Origin: an uncultured Hyphomicrobiales bacterium
Lineage (GTDB): Bacteria > Pseudomonadota > Alphaproteobacteria > Rhizobiales > Devosiaceae
Direction: 5' to 3'
Assembly (NCBI GenBank): GCA_903842455.1
Contig: CAIMLX010000105.1
Coordinates: forward strand, 1-64,000
DNA length: 64,000 nt
The stretch's first letter is position 1. Each line of letters opens with the position of its first letter. The notes beneath the pieces were generated by a model. The model had not been told where the DNA came from, ran no database searches, and saw only the letters and a list, made by a program, of their open reading frames with translations. A program made the translations under genes and the position numbers. Shown piece after piece: positions 40,099 to 49,593 of the stretch.

Positions 40099-40404
40099 TC
40101 AGTGAGTCCAGGGGGTCTTCCGGTCGGCACGGAAATTGTCGGAGTATACGGTGCGCTTCGGTGTCGACCGATGCTCGGGCAGCACCTGGTACGGAATGCC
40201 ATGCTTTTCGGCGTATCCTGTTGCTTCTTCGAGCGTGTCGAAAGTCAGCCGTATCTGCGTCCGCGTGTCGGAACTGGACGTATAGCCCATCAGCGGTTCG
40301 ATCTCGCGGGCGGTTGCCGGCTCGTGCACCAGCACCCAGTCCTTGGACTTGCCGCTACCCGACTGCATCGCATTGGGAGCAGGGCGGAAGATACGAGCCG
40401 TCAT
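40099..40404 (-). CDS. Complex I accessory subunit, NDUFS4 (18 kDa) homologue
   Basis: A 101-residue soluble protein of the ETC complex I subunit family (NDUFS4/AQDQ). Core residues match: WVLVHEPATAREIEPLMGYTSS, the RLTFDTLEEATGYAEKHG helix and the C-terminal YSDNFRADRKTPWTH. In mitochondria and alphaproteobacteria this supernumerary subunit binds the NADH-dehydrogenase end of the peripheral arm. It is encoded about 12 kb past the nuo operon and on the opposite strand, as in other alphaproteobacteria. The TraB/GumN gene follows on the same strand. Confidence 0.93.
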   Translation of the reverse strand: MTARIFRPAPNAMQSGSGKSKDWVLVHEPATAREIEPLMGYTSSSDTRTQIRLTFDTLEEATGYAEKHGIPYQVLPEHRSTPKRTVYSDNFRADRKTPWTH

Positions 40405-40604
40405 GGGATGCTTTCAGGTTGAGTCAGCGGGCGCGTCCCGCAGGCAGCAGTGCTTCTTCAATCCCTCAACGGCGCCCGAAAATCAAGGCTGGAGAGGCGA
40501 TGCAGGGATATCTGCAGCACCCCCGCTGCATTATCTCAAGCGCCCGATTGACGATGCGGCCCGATGGTGTTGCTTGCTTCGTGTCAACGCTGAGAGCCCG
40601 ACCC

Positions 40605-41723
40605 ATGTCCATCCTGACGATCACCGACGCCGAACGCCTGGAGCGCCTCACCCGCCTGCGCACCGGCCTTGCGGAGCGTGGCCTTGCCGGCCTGCTGCTC
40701 GGCTCCACCGAAAGCCTGCGCTACTTCACCGGCCTCGTCTGGGGCAGCAGCGAGCGCTTCTGCGGTGCACTGGTGACACCGACCGAGCTGGTCTACATCG
40801 CCCCGGGCTTTGAAAAGACGCGGGTTGAATGCCTGCCGCACCTGCCTGGCGAGGTCCGCGTCTGGGAAGAGGAACAGAGCAGCGCAGCTCTGGTCGCCTC
40901 CATGCTGCCAACGGGCGGCAAGCTGGCACTCGACGACGCCATGCCGCTCCTCTTCTATAACGCCCTGCGCCAGGTATTCGACGACTCCCGCCTGGTTGAT
41001 GGCCGCCCGCTGATCTTCGACCTGCGCCGCCGCAAGTCAGCCAGCGAGATCGCCATCATCAAGCACGCCATGGACATCACCCTTGAGGTGCAGAAGCGCG
41101 CCCGCGACTACATCAAACCGGGCATCGCCGCCTCCGAGGTGGTGCGCTTCATCGACCACGAGCACCGCGCGCTCGGCGCCAGCACCTCCACCTTCTGCAT
41201 CGTCTCGTTCGGCAAGGCGACGGCGCTGCCGCACGGCGCCGACGGCGAACAGCACTATGCGCCCGGCGACATCGTCCTCGTCGACACCGGCGCGCGAATC
41301 GATGGCTACCACTCCGACCTCACCCGCACGTATATGCTAGACGACCCGACCCCGGAGTTCATCCGCATCTGGCAGCTCGAGCGTGCGGCGCAGCAGGCCG
41401 TGTTCGATGCCGCCAGGCTGGGCGCTACCTGCGCCAGCCTCGATGATGCGGTGCGGGCGCTGCTTGGGCAGCATGGGCTCGGGCCGGATTACCGCCTGCC
41501 GGGACTACCGCATCGCGCCGGCCATGGCGTGGGGCTTGAAGGTCACGAGGAGCCCTACATTGTTCGCGGCAACATACTGCCGTTGGCCGAGGGGATGTGC
41601 TTTTCAAACGAGCCGATGATCGTGGTCGAGGATTTCGGAGTGCGGCTCGAGGATCACATCTACATGGCCGCCGACGGCGCGCACTGGTTCACGCGCCCAG
41701 CCGAAGACCCGACCGAGGTCTAA
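40605..41723 (+). CDS. M24 family Xaa-Pro aminopeptidase-like metallopeptidase
   Basis: A 372-residue two-domain pita-bread peptidase. The N-terminal creatinase-like domain (about 1-130) includes SLRYFTGLVWGSSERF. The C-terminal catalytic domain has all five metal ligands: Asp in VLVDTGA, Asp in HSDLTRTYM, His in HRAGHGVGLEGHEEP, Glu in CFSNEPMI and Glu in VRLEDHIY. It probably removes N-terminal residues before proline or acts on dipeptides in the cytoplasm. The start is the ATG at 40605; the frame is open further upstream but that part is not protein-like. Confidence 0.9.
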   Translation: MSILTITDAERLERLTRLRTGLAERGLAGLLLGSTESLRYFTGLVWGSSERFCGALVTPTELVYIAPGFEKTRVECLPHLPGEVRVWEEEQSSAALVASMLPTGGKLALDDAMPLLFYNALRQVFDDSRLVDGRPLIFDLRRRKSASEIAIIKHAMDITLEVQKRARDYIKPGIAASEVVRFIDHEHRALGASTSTFCIVSFGKATALPHGADGEQHYAPGDIVLVDTGARIDGYHSDLTRTYMLDDPTPEFIRIWQLERAAQQAVFDAARLGATCASLDDAVRALLGQHGLGPDYRLPGLPHRAGHGVGLEGHEEPYIVRGNILPLAEGMCFSNEPMIVVEDFGVRLEDHIYMAADGAHWFTRPAEDPTEV

Positions 41724-41744
41724 TTCTCATCGAACGAAGGAAGG

Positions 41745-41821
41745 TGGTCGGGGCAGAGTGATTCGAACACTCGACCACCGGTTCCCAAAACCGGTGCTCT
41801 ACCAGGCTGAGCTATACCCCG
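41745..41821 (-). tRNA. tRNA-Pro(TGG)
   Basis: On the minus strand: acceptor CGGGGTA/TGCCCCG, D arm GCTC...GAGC, anticodon stem CCGGT/ACCGG around loop TTTGGGA giving anticodon TGG, T loop GTTCGAATC, encoded CCA (TGG at 41745-41747 on the plus strand). Confidence 0.97.
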
Positions 41822-41921
41822 TACCGTGGGCACTCCGTACCCGCAGTCGCCACAAAGCGCAAGCGTCGCCCGCTGTCGCCGTGCAGTTGACGACAGCGCG
41901 CCGAACCAGCAAAGGGTCGTC

Positions 41922-42638
41922 ATGCGCGATCTTGCCCGACCTTGGCCGCTGGGCCTCAGCCGCCGCACCGCCTGGATGTATGTTGCAGGCTTTGTCGCCG
42001 TGATCGCAATACTGCACCTGCTCGATCGTCCGCTGACAGTTTGGGCAACCGGACTGCCCGAGATGGCACGCAGCTTCTTCGCCTGGCTGACCCGGTGGGG
42101 AGAGTCCGACTGGATACTGGTGCCCTCCCTCGCCGCTGTCCTCATTGCCTGGCTGCTGTCGCTGCTCACCCGCGACCGGATTCGCGCGTGGTCACGGCAA
42201 CTGCTCGTCGTGGCGGGCTTTATCTTTCTGGGAGTAGGCGTCCCGGGGCTCGTCTCGGCGATCCTGAAGCGCGTGATTGGCCGGGCGCGTCCGATGGAGT
42301 GGACGACCGAAGCGCCGCTCGCCTTTACGCCGTGGAACTGGAGTGCCTATACCTACCAGAGCTTCCCGTCCGGCCACTCGACTACGGCGTTCGCCTTCGC
42401 ACTGACCATCGCGTTTCTCTGGCCGCGGAGCTTCTTGCCGATGCTGGGACTGGCGGCGCTGATCGCCGTCTCGCGCATCGTCACCGGTCAGCACTACATC
42501 ACCGACATCACCGCCGGCGCGGTGCTCGGCACGCTGGGCGCCTTCGCCGTCCGGAACCTCTTTGTCAGCCGCGGCTGGCTGTTCAAGGCCTCGGGCACCG
42601 GCGATATCGTCCGAGGCCCGCTCGCGCCTACTCGTTAG
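41922..42638 (+). CDS. PAP2 family phosphatase (integral membrane)
   Basis: A 238-residue membrane protein with about six helices and the three PAP2 phosphatase motifs: KRVIGRARP (about 115-123), PSGHST (about 147-152, with the base His) and SRIVTGQHYITD (about 185-196, with the nucleophile His). It may dephosphorylate undecaprenyl diphosphate or phosphatidic/phosphatidylglycerol phosphate; motifs do not settle which. AAAGGG lies before the ATG at 41922. It converges on the cystathionine beta-lyase gene with an 11-base overlap of the two ends. Confidence 0.9.
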   Translation: MRDLARPWPLGLSRRTAWMYVAGFVAVIAILHLLDRPLTVWATGLPEMARSFFAWLTRWGESDWILVPSLAAVLIAWLLSLLTRDRIRAWSRQLLVVAGFIFLGVGVPGLVSAILKRVIGRARPMEWTTEAPLAFTPWNWSAYTYQSFPSGHSTTAFAFALTIAFLWPRSFLPMLGLAALIAVSRIVTGQHYITDITAGAVLGTLGAFAVRNLFVSRGWLFKASGTGDIVRGPLAPTR

Positions 42639-43818
42639 TGCCGCGATAGCGCTCGAGCGCGGCCGCCATGTCTGCCTGCAGGTCGCCGATTTCCTCAAGG
42701 CCGACGTGGATGCGGAACATCTGGCCCTCCTCGCTCCATGGCACGGCGGTGCGGATGCTGGTCGGGTTGAACGGGATGCAGAGGCTCTCGTAACCGCCCC
42801 AGGAATAGCCCATCCCGAACAGCTCGAAGCCATTCACCATCGCCGCCACCGCGTTGCGCGTCCGCTTGCTCAGCCGGAAGGCAAACAGGCTGCCGGCACC
42901 GGTGAAGTCCCGTTTCCAGATGGCGTGGCCGGGGTCGCTCGGCAGGGCAGGGTGATAGACCTGCTCGACGCCCGGCTGCCCCTCCAGCCACTGCGCGAAG
43001 GCGAGGCTCTGCGCGCTGTGGTGCTTCATCCGCAGCCCTAGCGTGCGCATGCCGCGCAATGTCAGGTAAGCGTCGTCTGGCGAGGTCGCGACGCCCAAAA
43101 TCCGGTGCGTGCGCTTCAGCTTCGGCCACAGCTTCTCGTTCGCCGAAACCGTGCCGACCATTGCGTCCGAGTGCCCGACAAGCATCTTGGTCGCGGCATG
43201 CAGCACCATGTCGGCGCCCAGCACGAGCGGGTTGTGGAACAGCGGCGAGGCCCACGAATTGTCGACGATGACCGTGATGTCGCGCTCCTGCGCGACCTTG
43301 GCGATCGCCCGCAGGTCCTGCATCTCGAAGGTCAGTGAGCCAGGGCTTTCGACGAAGATCGCCCTGGTCCTGTCGGTTATGAGCCCGGCAATCCCTGCGC
43401 CGACCTTCGGGGCGTAGAATCGAACGGAGACCCCGAAGCGCTCGAGGCCTTCGGCGCTGAAGATGCGGGTCGGATCATAGGCCGAGTCGGTCACGAGCAG
43501 CTCGTCGCCGGCCGACACGGCAGCCAGCAGCGCAGTGGATACGGCCGAGAGCCCCGATGGGCAGATCACTGTTCCGGCAGCACCCTCGAGCTCTGAAACG
43601 AGGTCCGCCAGTCCGTTGGTGGTCGGATTGTCGTTGCGGCCGTAGCGGAGGGGGGACTTGTAGTCCTCGAGGTCGTCAAGGGTGTTGAAAAGGATGGTGG
43701 AGCCCCGGAAGACCGGCAGGTTCACGTATCCTGAGTTTTCTGCCGAGGCGCGTCCGGAATGTGTGAGAATGGTTTCGGGCGAGGTGTATTTCCCGCCTTC
43801 CGTGGTCTTCTTGGTCAC
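42628..43818 (-). CDS. metC: Cystathionine beta-lyase
   Basis: A 396-residue PLP enzyme of the Cys/Met metabolism family that splits cystathionine to homocysteine, pyruvate and ammonia for methionine synthesis. The PLP lysine is Lys211 in HAATKMLVGHSD; other marks are SGLSAVSTAL (about 88-97), DNSWASPLFHNPL and the C-terminal SWGGYESL. The SWGG(Y/F)ES motif is what separates beta-lyases from gamma-synthases. It is monocistronic on the minus strand. Confidence 0.93.
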   Translation of the reverse strand: MTKKTTEGGKYTSPETILTHSGRASAENSGYVNLPVFRGSTILFNTLDDLEDYKSPLRYGRNDNPTTNGLADLVSELEGAAGTVICPSGLSAVSTALLAAVSAGDELLVTDSAYDPTRIFSAEGLERFGVSVRFYAPKVGAGIAGLITDRTRAIFVESPGSLTFEMQDLRAIAKVAQERDITVIVDNSWASPLFHNPLVLGADMVLHAATKMLVGHSDAMVGTVSANEKLWPKLKRTHRILGVATSPDDAYLTLRGMRTLGLRMKHHSAQSLAFAQWLEGQPGVEQVYHPALPSDPGHAIWKRDFTGAGSLFAFRLSKRTRNAVAAMVNGFELFGMGYSWGGYESLCIPFNPTSIRTAVPWSEEGQMFRIHVGLEEIGDLQADMAAALERYRGTNE

Positions 43819-43944
43819 CGTCTGGTCCTGCTCAATTTCACGTCATCAGCGACTTTTGACCAAAAAACAGACAGCTTTGCTGCCCCAATTCGGCCATAGA
43901 GCTTGACGCAACCGTCAATAGCCGCTTCGATGCATACCAGCATA

Positions 43945-43995
43945 CCTACCGCCCTCCAAGGCGGAGGTGCCGCCGGCGGTAGAGGGGGGCCTCGT
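43945..43995. repeat. Dispersed GC-rich palindromic repeat, copy C
   Basis: Upstream of the aap operon: CCGCCCTCCAAGGCGGAGGTG and CCGCCGGCGGTAGAGGGGGG. The CCGCCGGCGG palindrome followed by GAGGGGGG matches the plan of the other copies, though shorter. It lies within the probable aapJ leader or promoter region. Confidence 0.5.
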
Positions 43996-44035
43996 CTGCC
44001 GGGCATACAGGGTCAGGAAACAAGGTAAAAAACCA

Positions 44036-45067
44036 ATGATGAAAACTCTTTTCACCGTCGCGATGGCTGCCGGCCTCGGTCTCACGGCGAGTTCCGCGCT
44101 GGCGCAGACGGTTACCTCTGCCACGCTCGATGCGATCAAGGCCAAGGGTTACGTCCAGTGTGGCGTTACCGGTGGCGTACCCGGCTTTTCGGCTCCCGAC
44201 GCGAACAACGTCTGGGCCGGCCTCGAGGTCGACTATTGCCGCGCTGTCGCCGCGGCGATCTTCAATGATGCCGAGGCGGTCCGCTACACGCCGCTCACCT
44301 CGCAGGAGCGCTTCACCGCCCTGTCAGCCGGTGAAATCGACATCCTGTCGCGTACCACCACCTGGACCATGAGCCGCGACACACAGCTCGGCATCAAGTT
44401 CGTGGGCACAATGTTCTACGATGGCCAGGGCTTCATGGTTCGTGCGGCCGACGGCATCACGTCCGCTCTCGACCTGTCGGGCGCCGCCATCTGCATCGAA
44501 TCCGGCACCACCACCGAGCTCAACGCCGCCGACTATTTCGCGGCCAACAGTCTCGAGTTCAACACCGTCGTGTTCGTCGACCAGGACGAAGTCGTGAAGG
44601 CCTACGAAGATGGCCGCTGCGACGTCTACACGACGGACTCCTCGGCCCTCGCCGCCGAGCGCTCGAAGTTCGCCGATCCGGCGGCTCACGTCATCCTGCC
44701 CGAGATCATCTCCAAGGAGCCGCTCGGCCCCGTGGTACGTCAGGGCGACGATGGTTTCTTCAACATCGCCCGCTGGACCTACTTCGCCCTGCTCGAAGCC
44801 GAAGAACTCGGCGTCAGCTCCACCAACGTCGACGAGATGCTGGCTTCCGACAACCCGGCGATCAAGCGCCTGCTCGGCGTCGAAGGTGACTTCGGCACGC
44901 CGCTCGGCCTGACCAAGGACTGGGCCTACCAGATCATCAAGCTGGTCGGTAACTACTCCGAGAGCTATGAGAAGCACGTTGGCCCCAGCACGGCGATCGG
45001 CCTGGCGCGTGGCCTCAACGCACTTTGGAGGGATGGCGGCATCCAGTACTCGCCGCCGATCCGCTAA
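44036..45067 (+). CDS. aapJ: Amino acid ABC transporter substrate-binding protein
   Basis: A 343-residue periplasmic binding protein of the AapJ/BztA group. Signal peptide MMKTLFTVAMAAGLGLTASS ends at ALA before QTVTSATLDAIKAKG. Family marks include VQCGVTGGVPGFS, DILSRTTTWTMSRD and the C-terminal RGLNALWRDGGIQYSPPIR. AapJQMP systems take up a broad set of L-amino acids. The first of two adjacent ATGs is used. A stem-loop (45084-45110) after the stop separates it from the permease gene, which usually keeps the binding-protein mRNA more abundant. Confidence 0.94.
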   Translation: MMKTLFTVAMAAGLGLTASSALAQTVTSATLDAIKAKGYVQCGVTGGVPGFSAPDANNVWAGLEVDYCRAVAAAIFNDAEAVRYTPLTSQERFTALSAGEIDILSRTTTWTMSRDTQLGIKFVGTMFYDGQGFMVRAADGITSALDLSGAAICIESGTTTELNAADYFAANSLEFNTVVFVDQDEVVKAYEDGRCDVYTTDSSALAAERSKFADPAAHVILPEIISKEPLGPVVRQGDDGFFNIARWTYFALLEAEELGVSSTNVDEMLASDNPAIKRLLGVEGDFGTPLGLTKDWAYQIIKLVGNYSESYEKHVGPSTAIGLARGLNALWRDGGIQYSPPIR

Positions 45068-45083
45068 GGATTGAAATGGCTGC

Positions 45084-45110
45084 GGCTCGGCGTCCTCGCG
45101 ACGTCGAGCC
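45084..45110 (+). other. RNA stem-loop between aapJ and aapQ
   Basis: GGCTCGGCGTC, loop CTCGC, GACGTCGAGCC: an 11-bp stem with one mismatch, 16 bases after the aapJ stop and without a T-run. It fits an mRNA-stabilising or attenuating hairpin. Confidence 0.6.
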
Positions 45111-45182
45111 GTTCGCTCCGGGCGCTGGGCGCAGGGCACCGGAACTGACATTTTTCTCCTGGGCAGGGGAGATACGCCTTAC

Positions 45183-46373
45183 ATGGCCTCCATTGACACG
45201 GCGCGGCAGGCGCCGACTCGACGCTTCTCGCTCAACGACCCCGTTTTCCGCGGGATCTTCTACCAGATCCTCGTCGGTGTTCTGGTCGTTCTGTTCATCA
45301 CCTGGATAGTCAACAACACAGCGGCGAACCTTCAGGCTCAGAACAAGACATCGGGCTTCGATTTCCTCGGCAAGACTGCCGGGTTCGACATCAGCTTCTC
45401 GCTGTTCCCCTGGAGCCGTGCCTCTTACTATTGGGAAGCCTTCCTGGTCGGCTTGACCAACACGATGCTGGTGGCTGTCATCGGCATTTTCCTCGCGACC
45501 ATCCTCGGCTTCACCTTGGGTGTTGCGCGCCTGAGTTCGAATTTCATCATCGCCCGGCTGGCGACCATCTACATCGAGACCATCCGCAACATCCCGCTGC
45601 TGCTGCAGCTGTTTTTCTGGTACTTCGCGGTTCTCAAGGCGATGCCGGCAGTCCGCGACTCCCTGACGCTGCCCTTCGACACATTCATCAACCAGCGTGG
45701 CCTCTTCGTCCCCAAGCCGATCCCCGATGACGCCTTCACCTGGGTCTGGCTGGCATTGATCGTCGGGATTGTCGCTTGGTTCGGCATCGGTCGCTGGGCA
45801 AAGCTTCGGCTGTACAAGACCGGCCGCCGCTTCCCCGTCTTCCTCTCCGGCCTCGCGCTGACGATTGTGCTGATCGCGGCTTCCTGGCTGTTGTCTGGCG
45901 CCCACGTGACCTTCGAGCCCCCGGTACTGGAACGGTTCAACTTCCGCGGTGGCATTGCGCTGCCGCCGGAGTTCGTCGCCCTGGCATTCGGTCTTGTCAT
46001 CTACACTGCGGCCTTCATTGCCGAGACGGTGCGCGCCGGCATCCTCGCCGTCAGTCACGGGCAGACAGAGGCTGCTCAGTCGCTTGGCCTCAAGGAGAGC
46101 GACCGGCTGCGTCTGGTGATCGTTCCTCAGGCGATGCGGGTCATCGTACCGCCTTTGACCAGCCAGTATCTGAACCTCACCAAGAACTCCTCGCTTGGCG
46201 CCGCCATCGGCTACCCCGAACTGGTGAACGTGTTCTCCGGCACTGCCCTCAACCAGACCGGTCGGGCCATCGAGATCATCGCCATGACCATGGCCGTCTA
46301 CCTCACGCTGTCGCTGCTCACCTCGGCGATAATGAACTGGTACAATGCCCGCGTGGCTCTGGTGGAAAGGTGA
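45183..46373 (+). CDS. aapQ: Amino acid ABC transporter permease
   Basis: A 396-residue inner-membrane permease with about eight helices. The long region between helices 1 and 3 and the extra segment near 170-215 are typical for AapQ/BztB. The ABC-coupling EAA loop reads EAAQSLGLKESDRL (about 296-309), and IETIRNIPLLLQLFF marks the polar amino acid permease family. It pairs with AapM in the membrane. The ATG is 115 bp after aapJ. Confidence 0.94.
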   Translation: MASIDTARQAPTRRFSLNDPVFRGIFYQILVGVLVVLFITWIVNNTAANLQAQNKTSGFDFLGKTAGFDISFSLFPWSRASYYWEAFLVGLTNTMLVAVIGIFLATILGFTLGVARLSSNFIIARLATIYIETIRNIPLLLQLFFWYFAVLKAMPAVRDSLTLPFDTFINQRGLFVPKPIPDDAFTWVWLALIVGIVAWFGIGRWAKLRLYKTGRRFPVFLSGLALTIVLIAASWLLSGAHVTFEPPVLERFNFRGGIALPPEFVALAFGLVIYTAAFIAETVRAGILAVSHGQTEAAQSLGLKESDRLRLVIVPQAMRVIVPPLTSQYLNLTKNSSLGAAIGYPELVNVFSGTALNQTGRAIEIIAMTMAVYLTLSLLTSAIMNWYNARVALVER

Positions 46374-46383
46374 GGGCCGCGTC

Positions 46384-47502
46384 ATGAACGCTCAAGTTCG
46401 CACGGAAATGGCTCCGGCCCTGCCGCCGCCGCGTCGCACCTCCGGGTTGATCCTGTGGTTGCGGCAGAACCTGTTCGCCACCCCCACCGACACCGTTCTG
46501 ACGATTGTCGGAGCGCTGTTCATCCTCTGGGTCGGCCCTCCCCTGGTCGAGTTCCTGCTGACCAAGGCCGTCTGGCCCGGTGGGACAGTGGAAGACTGCC
46601 GAATAGAAGCGGCGGGGGCCTGTTGGGCCTATATCGGCGCGCGCTTCAACTTCTTCATCTACGGCTTCTACCCGATCGCCGAGTACTGGCGCCCGAACGT
46701 CGTGTTCGCGCTGGCCGCCCTGCTGATCGTCCCGCTGGCGATGCCCAAGGCGCCCTACAAGCTGATCAACGCGCTGCTGTTCTTTGTGGTGCTGCCAGTC
46801 GTCACGGTCGTCCTGCTCGGTGGCGGTTGGTTCGGCCTGCGTCCGGTGCCGACCGATCAGTGGGGCGGCCTGCTGGTCACGCTGATCATTTCGTACGTCG
46901 CCATTCTGGGCTCCCTGCCACTGGGTATCCTCCTGGCCCTGGGCCGGCAGTCGAACCTGCCTGTGATCAAGACCCTGTGCACCGCCTTCATCGAACTGTG
47001 GCGCGCCGTGCCCCTGATCACCGTGCTGTTCATGGCCTCGATCATGCTGCCGCTGTTCCTGCCGCAGGGGACCTCGATCGACAAGCTGCTGCGGGCGCTG
47101 GTGGGCGTGACCCTGTTTGCCTCGGCGTATATGGCCGAAGTGATCCGCGGCGGCCTGCAGGCCATTCCGCGCGGGCAATACGAAGCCGGCGCCTCTCTTG
47201 GCCTCGGCTACTGGCAGCGCATGGGCTTCATCGTGCTGCCGCAGGCGCTCAAGCACGTCATCCCGGGCATCGTGAACATCTTCATCGCGCTGTTCAAGGA
47301 TACCTCTCTGGTATCGATCGTCGGCATCTTCGACCTGCTCAACACCATCCAGGCCGGCACGTCCGACACCAACTGGTTCTCGCCGCACCAGGCCGTCACC
47401 GGCTACATCTTCGCGGCTATCATCTACTGGATCTTCTGCTTCTCCATGTCCCGCTACTCGATGTTCATGGAGCGCCGGCTCAACACCGGTCACAAGAGGT
47501 AA
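46384..47502 (+). CDS. aapM: Amino acid ABC transporter permease
   Basis: A 372-residue partner permease with about eight helices. Its coupling loop is [14 protein letters not shown] (about 266-279), and [18 protein letters not shown] corresponds to the AapQ equivalent. An acidic Cys-containing periplasmic loop ([17 protein letters not shown]) sits near residue 63. The start ATG at 46384 follows the aapQ stop by ten bases; the frame is open to 46345. Confidence 0.94.
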   Translation: MNAQVRTEMAPALPPPRRTSGLILWLRQNLFATPTDTVLTIVGALFILWVGPPLVEFLLTKAVWPGGTVEDCRIEAAGACWAYIGARFNFFIYGFYPIAEYWRPNVVFALAALLIVPLAMPKAPYKLINALLFFVVLPVVTVVLLGGGWFGLRPVPTDQWGGLLVTLIISYVAILGSLPLGILLALGRQSNLPVIKTLCTAFIELWRAVPLITVLFMASIMLPLFLPQGTSIDKLLRALVGVTLFASAYMAEVIRGGLQAIPRGQYEAGASLGLGYWQRMGFIVLPQALKHVIPGIVNIFIALFKDTSLVSIVGIFDLLNTIQAGTSDTNWFSPHQAVTGYIFAAIIYWIFCFSMSRYSMFMERRLNTGHKR

Positions 47503-47507
47503 CGCCA

Positions 47508-48305
47508 ATGACCACCGAAGCAACGGCCACCAGCCGCGACATCGACCGCTCGCACATGACCGTCAGCCAGACTGACGTCGCCGTGGAAATCATCGGCATG
47601 AACAAGTGGTTCGGCGATTTCCACGTTCTGCGCGACATCAACCTCAAGGTCATGAAGGGCGAGCGCATCGTGATCGCCGGTCCTTCGGGATCCGGCAAGT
47701 CGACGCTGATCCGCTGCATCAACCGCCTCGAGGAACACCAGCAGGGCCAGATCATCGTCAACGGCACCGAGCTGACATCGGACCTCAAGCGCGTCGACGA
47801 AGTGCGGCGCGAGGTCGGGATGGTGTTCCAGCACTTCAACCTCTTCCCGCACCTCACCATCCTGCAGAACCTGACGCTGGCACCCATCTGGGTCCGCGGC
47901 ATCGCCAAGGACGAGGCCGAACAGACCGCGATGAAGTACCTGGAACGCGTCCGCATTCCCGAGCAGGCGCTGAAATTCCCCGGCCAGCTCTCGGGCGGCC
48001 AGCAGCAGCGCGTCGCCATCGCCCGCTCGCTGTGCATGAGCCCGCAGATCATGCTGTTCGACGAGCCGACTTCTGCCCTCGATCCCGAGATGGTGAAGGA
48101 GGTGCTCGAGGTGATGATCAGCCTCGCCGAGGAAGGCATGACCATGCTGTGCGTCACCCACGAGATGGGCTTCGCGCGCCAGGTGGCCAACCGCGTCATC
48201 TTCATGGACCAGGGCCAGATCATCGAGGAGAACGAGCCGGACGCTTTCTTCTCCAACCCCCAGCACGAACGCACGAAACTGTTCCTCAGCCAGATCCTGC
48301 ACTGA
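47508..48305 (+). CDS. aapP: Amino acid ABC transporter ATP-binding protein
   Basis: A 265-residue ABC ATPase. Walker [10 protein letters not shown] (about 58-66), signature LSGGQQQR (about 164-171), Walker [13 protein letters not shown] (about 183-194) and switch His in CVTHEMGFA. About 24 N-terminal residues precede the domain, as in other AapP proteins. GAGGT eight bases before the ATG at 47508 supports this start. A stem-loop follows before the second binding-protein gene. Confidence 0.95.
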   Translation: MTTEATATSRDIDRSHMTVSQTDVAVEIIGMNKWFGDFHVLRDINLKVMKGERIVIAGPSGSGKSTLIRCINRLEEHQQGQIIVNGTELTSDLKRVDEVRREVGMVFQHFNLFPHLTILQNLTLAPIWVRGIAKDEAEQTAMKYLERVRIPEQALKFPGQLSGGQQQRVAIARSLCMSPQIMLFDEPTSALDPEMVKEVLEVMISLAEEGMTMLCVTHEMGFARQVANRVIFMDQGQIIEENEPDAFFSNPQHERTKLFLSQILH

Positions 48306-48314
48306 GCTTGACCC

Positions 48315-48352
48315 TGCATCCCGGCGTCACGATAGTGCCGCCGGGGCATGCA
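48315..48352 (+). other. Stem-loop between aapP and the second binding-protein gene
   Basis: TGCATCCCGGCG (48315-48326) can pair with CGCCGGGGCATGCA (48339-48352) with small bulges. It ends right beside the AGGAG ribosome-binding site of the next gene, so it could lower that gene's translation or mark an mRNA 3' end. Confidence 0.5.
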
Positions 48353-48363
48353 GGAGTGTTGAT

Positions 48364-49407
48364 TTGCCGTTCGTGAAAGCCGCCCTGCGGCTCGCCTCGC
48401 TGGTTGCCGCGTTGATCCCGGGCCTTGCCGCCGGCCAATCCGCGCCCGTGGCCGCTGGCCCGACCCTTCAGGCGATCCGCGATCGCGGCTACATCATCTG
48501 CGCTACCGCCGACCCGCTGCCTGGGTTCGCTCAGCCGGGAGCCGACGGCCGCTGGACCGGCTTCGACGTAGATTTTTGCCGTGCCATCGCGGTGGCGGTG
48601 TTCAATGACGCCAGCAAGATGGAGTTCGTTCCACTGAGCGGCGATAGCCGGTTCGCCCAGTTGCAGACAGGCAGCATCGATCTCATTTCCCGGAACGCAC
48701 CATGGACGATGCGCCGCGACACCGGCTACGGCGCCAACTATGTCGCCACGTCGTTCTACGATGGCCAGGCCATCATGGTCCCGCAGGTGGTGGGAGCGGT
48801 CTCGGCCTACCAGCTCGATGACGTGAAGATCTGTATCGTCGATGACGCCGAGGGCCTCGCCAACCTGCGTGAGTTCTTCTTCACCACGCAGGCGACCTAT
48901 TCCGAGCTGCTCTACGAGGATCGCGAGGACCTCGGCGTCGCCTATCGCTCCGGGCTCTGCAACGCGGTATCGGCCTCGGCGAGCTGGCTCGCCGCCATGC
49001 GCCGCGGGCTGCCGGACCCGGCCAACCATCGCATCCTGCCCGAGCGCATCGGCAAGGGCGCCTTCGGGCCGATGGTCCGCTCGGGTGACGACCAGTGGTT
49101 CGACATCGTCCAGTGGACGCTGTTTGCGCTGATCGATGCCGAAGAGGCGGGGGTTACGTCGCGCAATATCGAGAGCCTGTCCGCTGCCAAGACGCACCGC
49201 ATCCGCCGCCTGCTCGGCCTTGAGGGCAACTTCGGTCCGTCGATCGGCCTCGACAACCACTTCATCGCCAATGTGATAAGGGCTGTGGGTAATTACGGGG
49301 AAATCTTCGAGCGAAACTTCGGCCCCGCAACGGACGCTGCTGTGGTCCGTGGCCAGAACGCCCTGTGGATCAATGGTGGCCTGCTCTATGCCCCGCCGAT
49401 CGAATGA
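48364..49407 (+). CDS. Second amino acid ABC substrate-binding protein (TTG start)
   Basis: A 347-residue paralogue of the AapJ-type binding protein: signal peptide (about 1-24), YIICATADPLPGFA, DLISRNAPWTMRRDTGYG and C-terminal RGQNALWINGGLLYAPPIE. It is clearly homologous to the aapJ product but well diverged, so this is an old duplication. The start is TTG at 48364 with AGGAG at 48352-48356, seven bases away. Position just after aapP suggests it feeds the same QMP permease with another ligand. A hairpin terminator follows at 49510-49533. Confidence 0.88.
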   Translation: MPFVKAALRLASLVAALIPGLAAGQSAPVAAGPTLQAIRDRGYIICATADPLPGFAQPGADGRWTGFDVDFCRAIAVAVFNDASKMEFVPLSGDSRFAQLQTGSIDLISRNAPWTMRRDTGYGANYVATSFYDGQAIMVPQVVGAVSAYQLDDVKICIVDDAEGLANLREFFFTTQATYSELLYEDREDLGVAYRSGLCNAVSASASWLAAMRRGLPDPANHRILPERIGKGAFGPMVRSGDDQWFDIVQWTLFALIDAEEAGVTSRNIESLSAAKTHRIRRLLGLEGNFGPSIGLDNHFIANVIRAVGNYGEIFERNFGPATDAAVVRGQNALWINGGLLYAPPIE

Positions 49408-49509
49408 TGTGAGCGCTGTTTACATCTACCACAAACTGCGTCTCCTTTCGTCTGCCGCTCAGTGAAGCCATTATGGCATAAGGCGATGACGCGAGGATAA
49501 GTCGGAGAC

Positions 49510-49533
49510 CCCCGGAAAACTGGCGTTCCGGGG
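49510..49533 (+). terminator. Probable terminator after the aap unit
   Basis: CCCCGGAA, eight-base loop, TTCCGGGG: a perfect 8-bp stem about 100 bases after the stop. There is no T-run, so termination may be weak or Rho-assisted. It lies between converging genes. Confidence 0.5.
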
Positions 49534-49593
49534 AAGCGGCGAACGGTTGCTCAGGAGGGTCGGGCGTGCGCGTAGGCCACGAACTTCTGCCAG

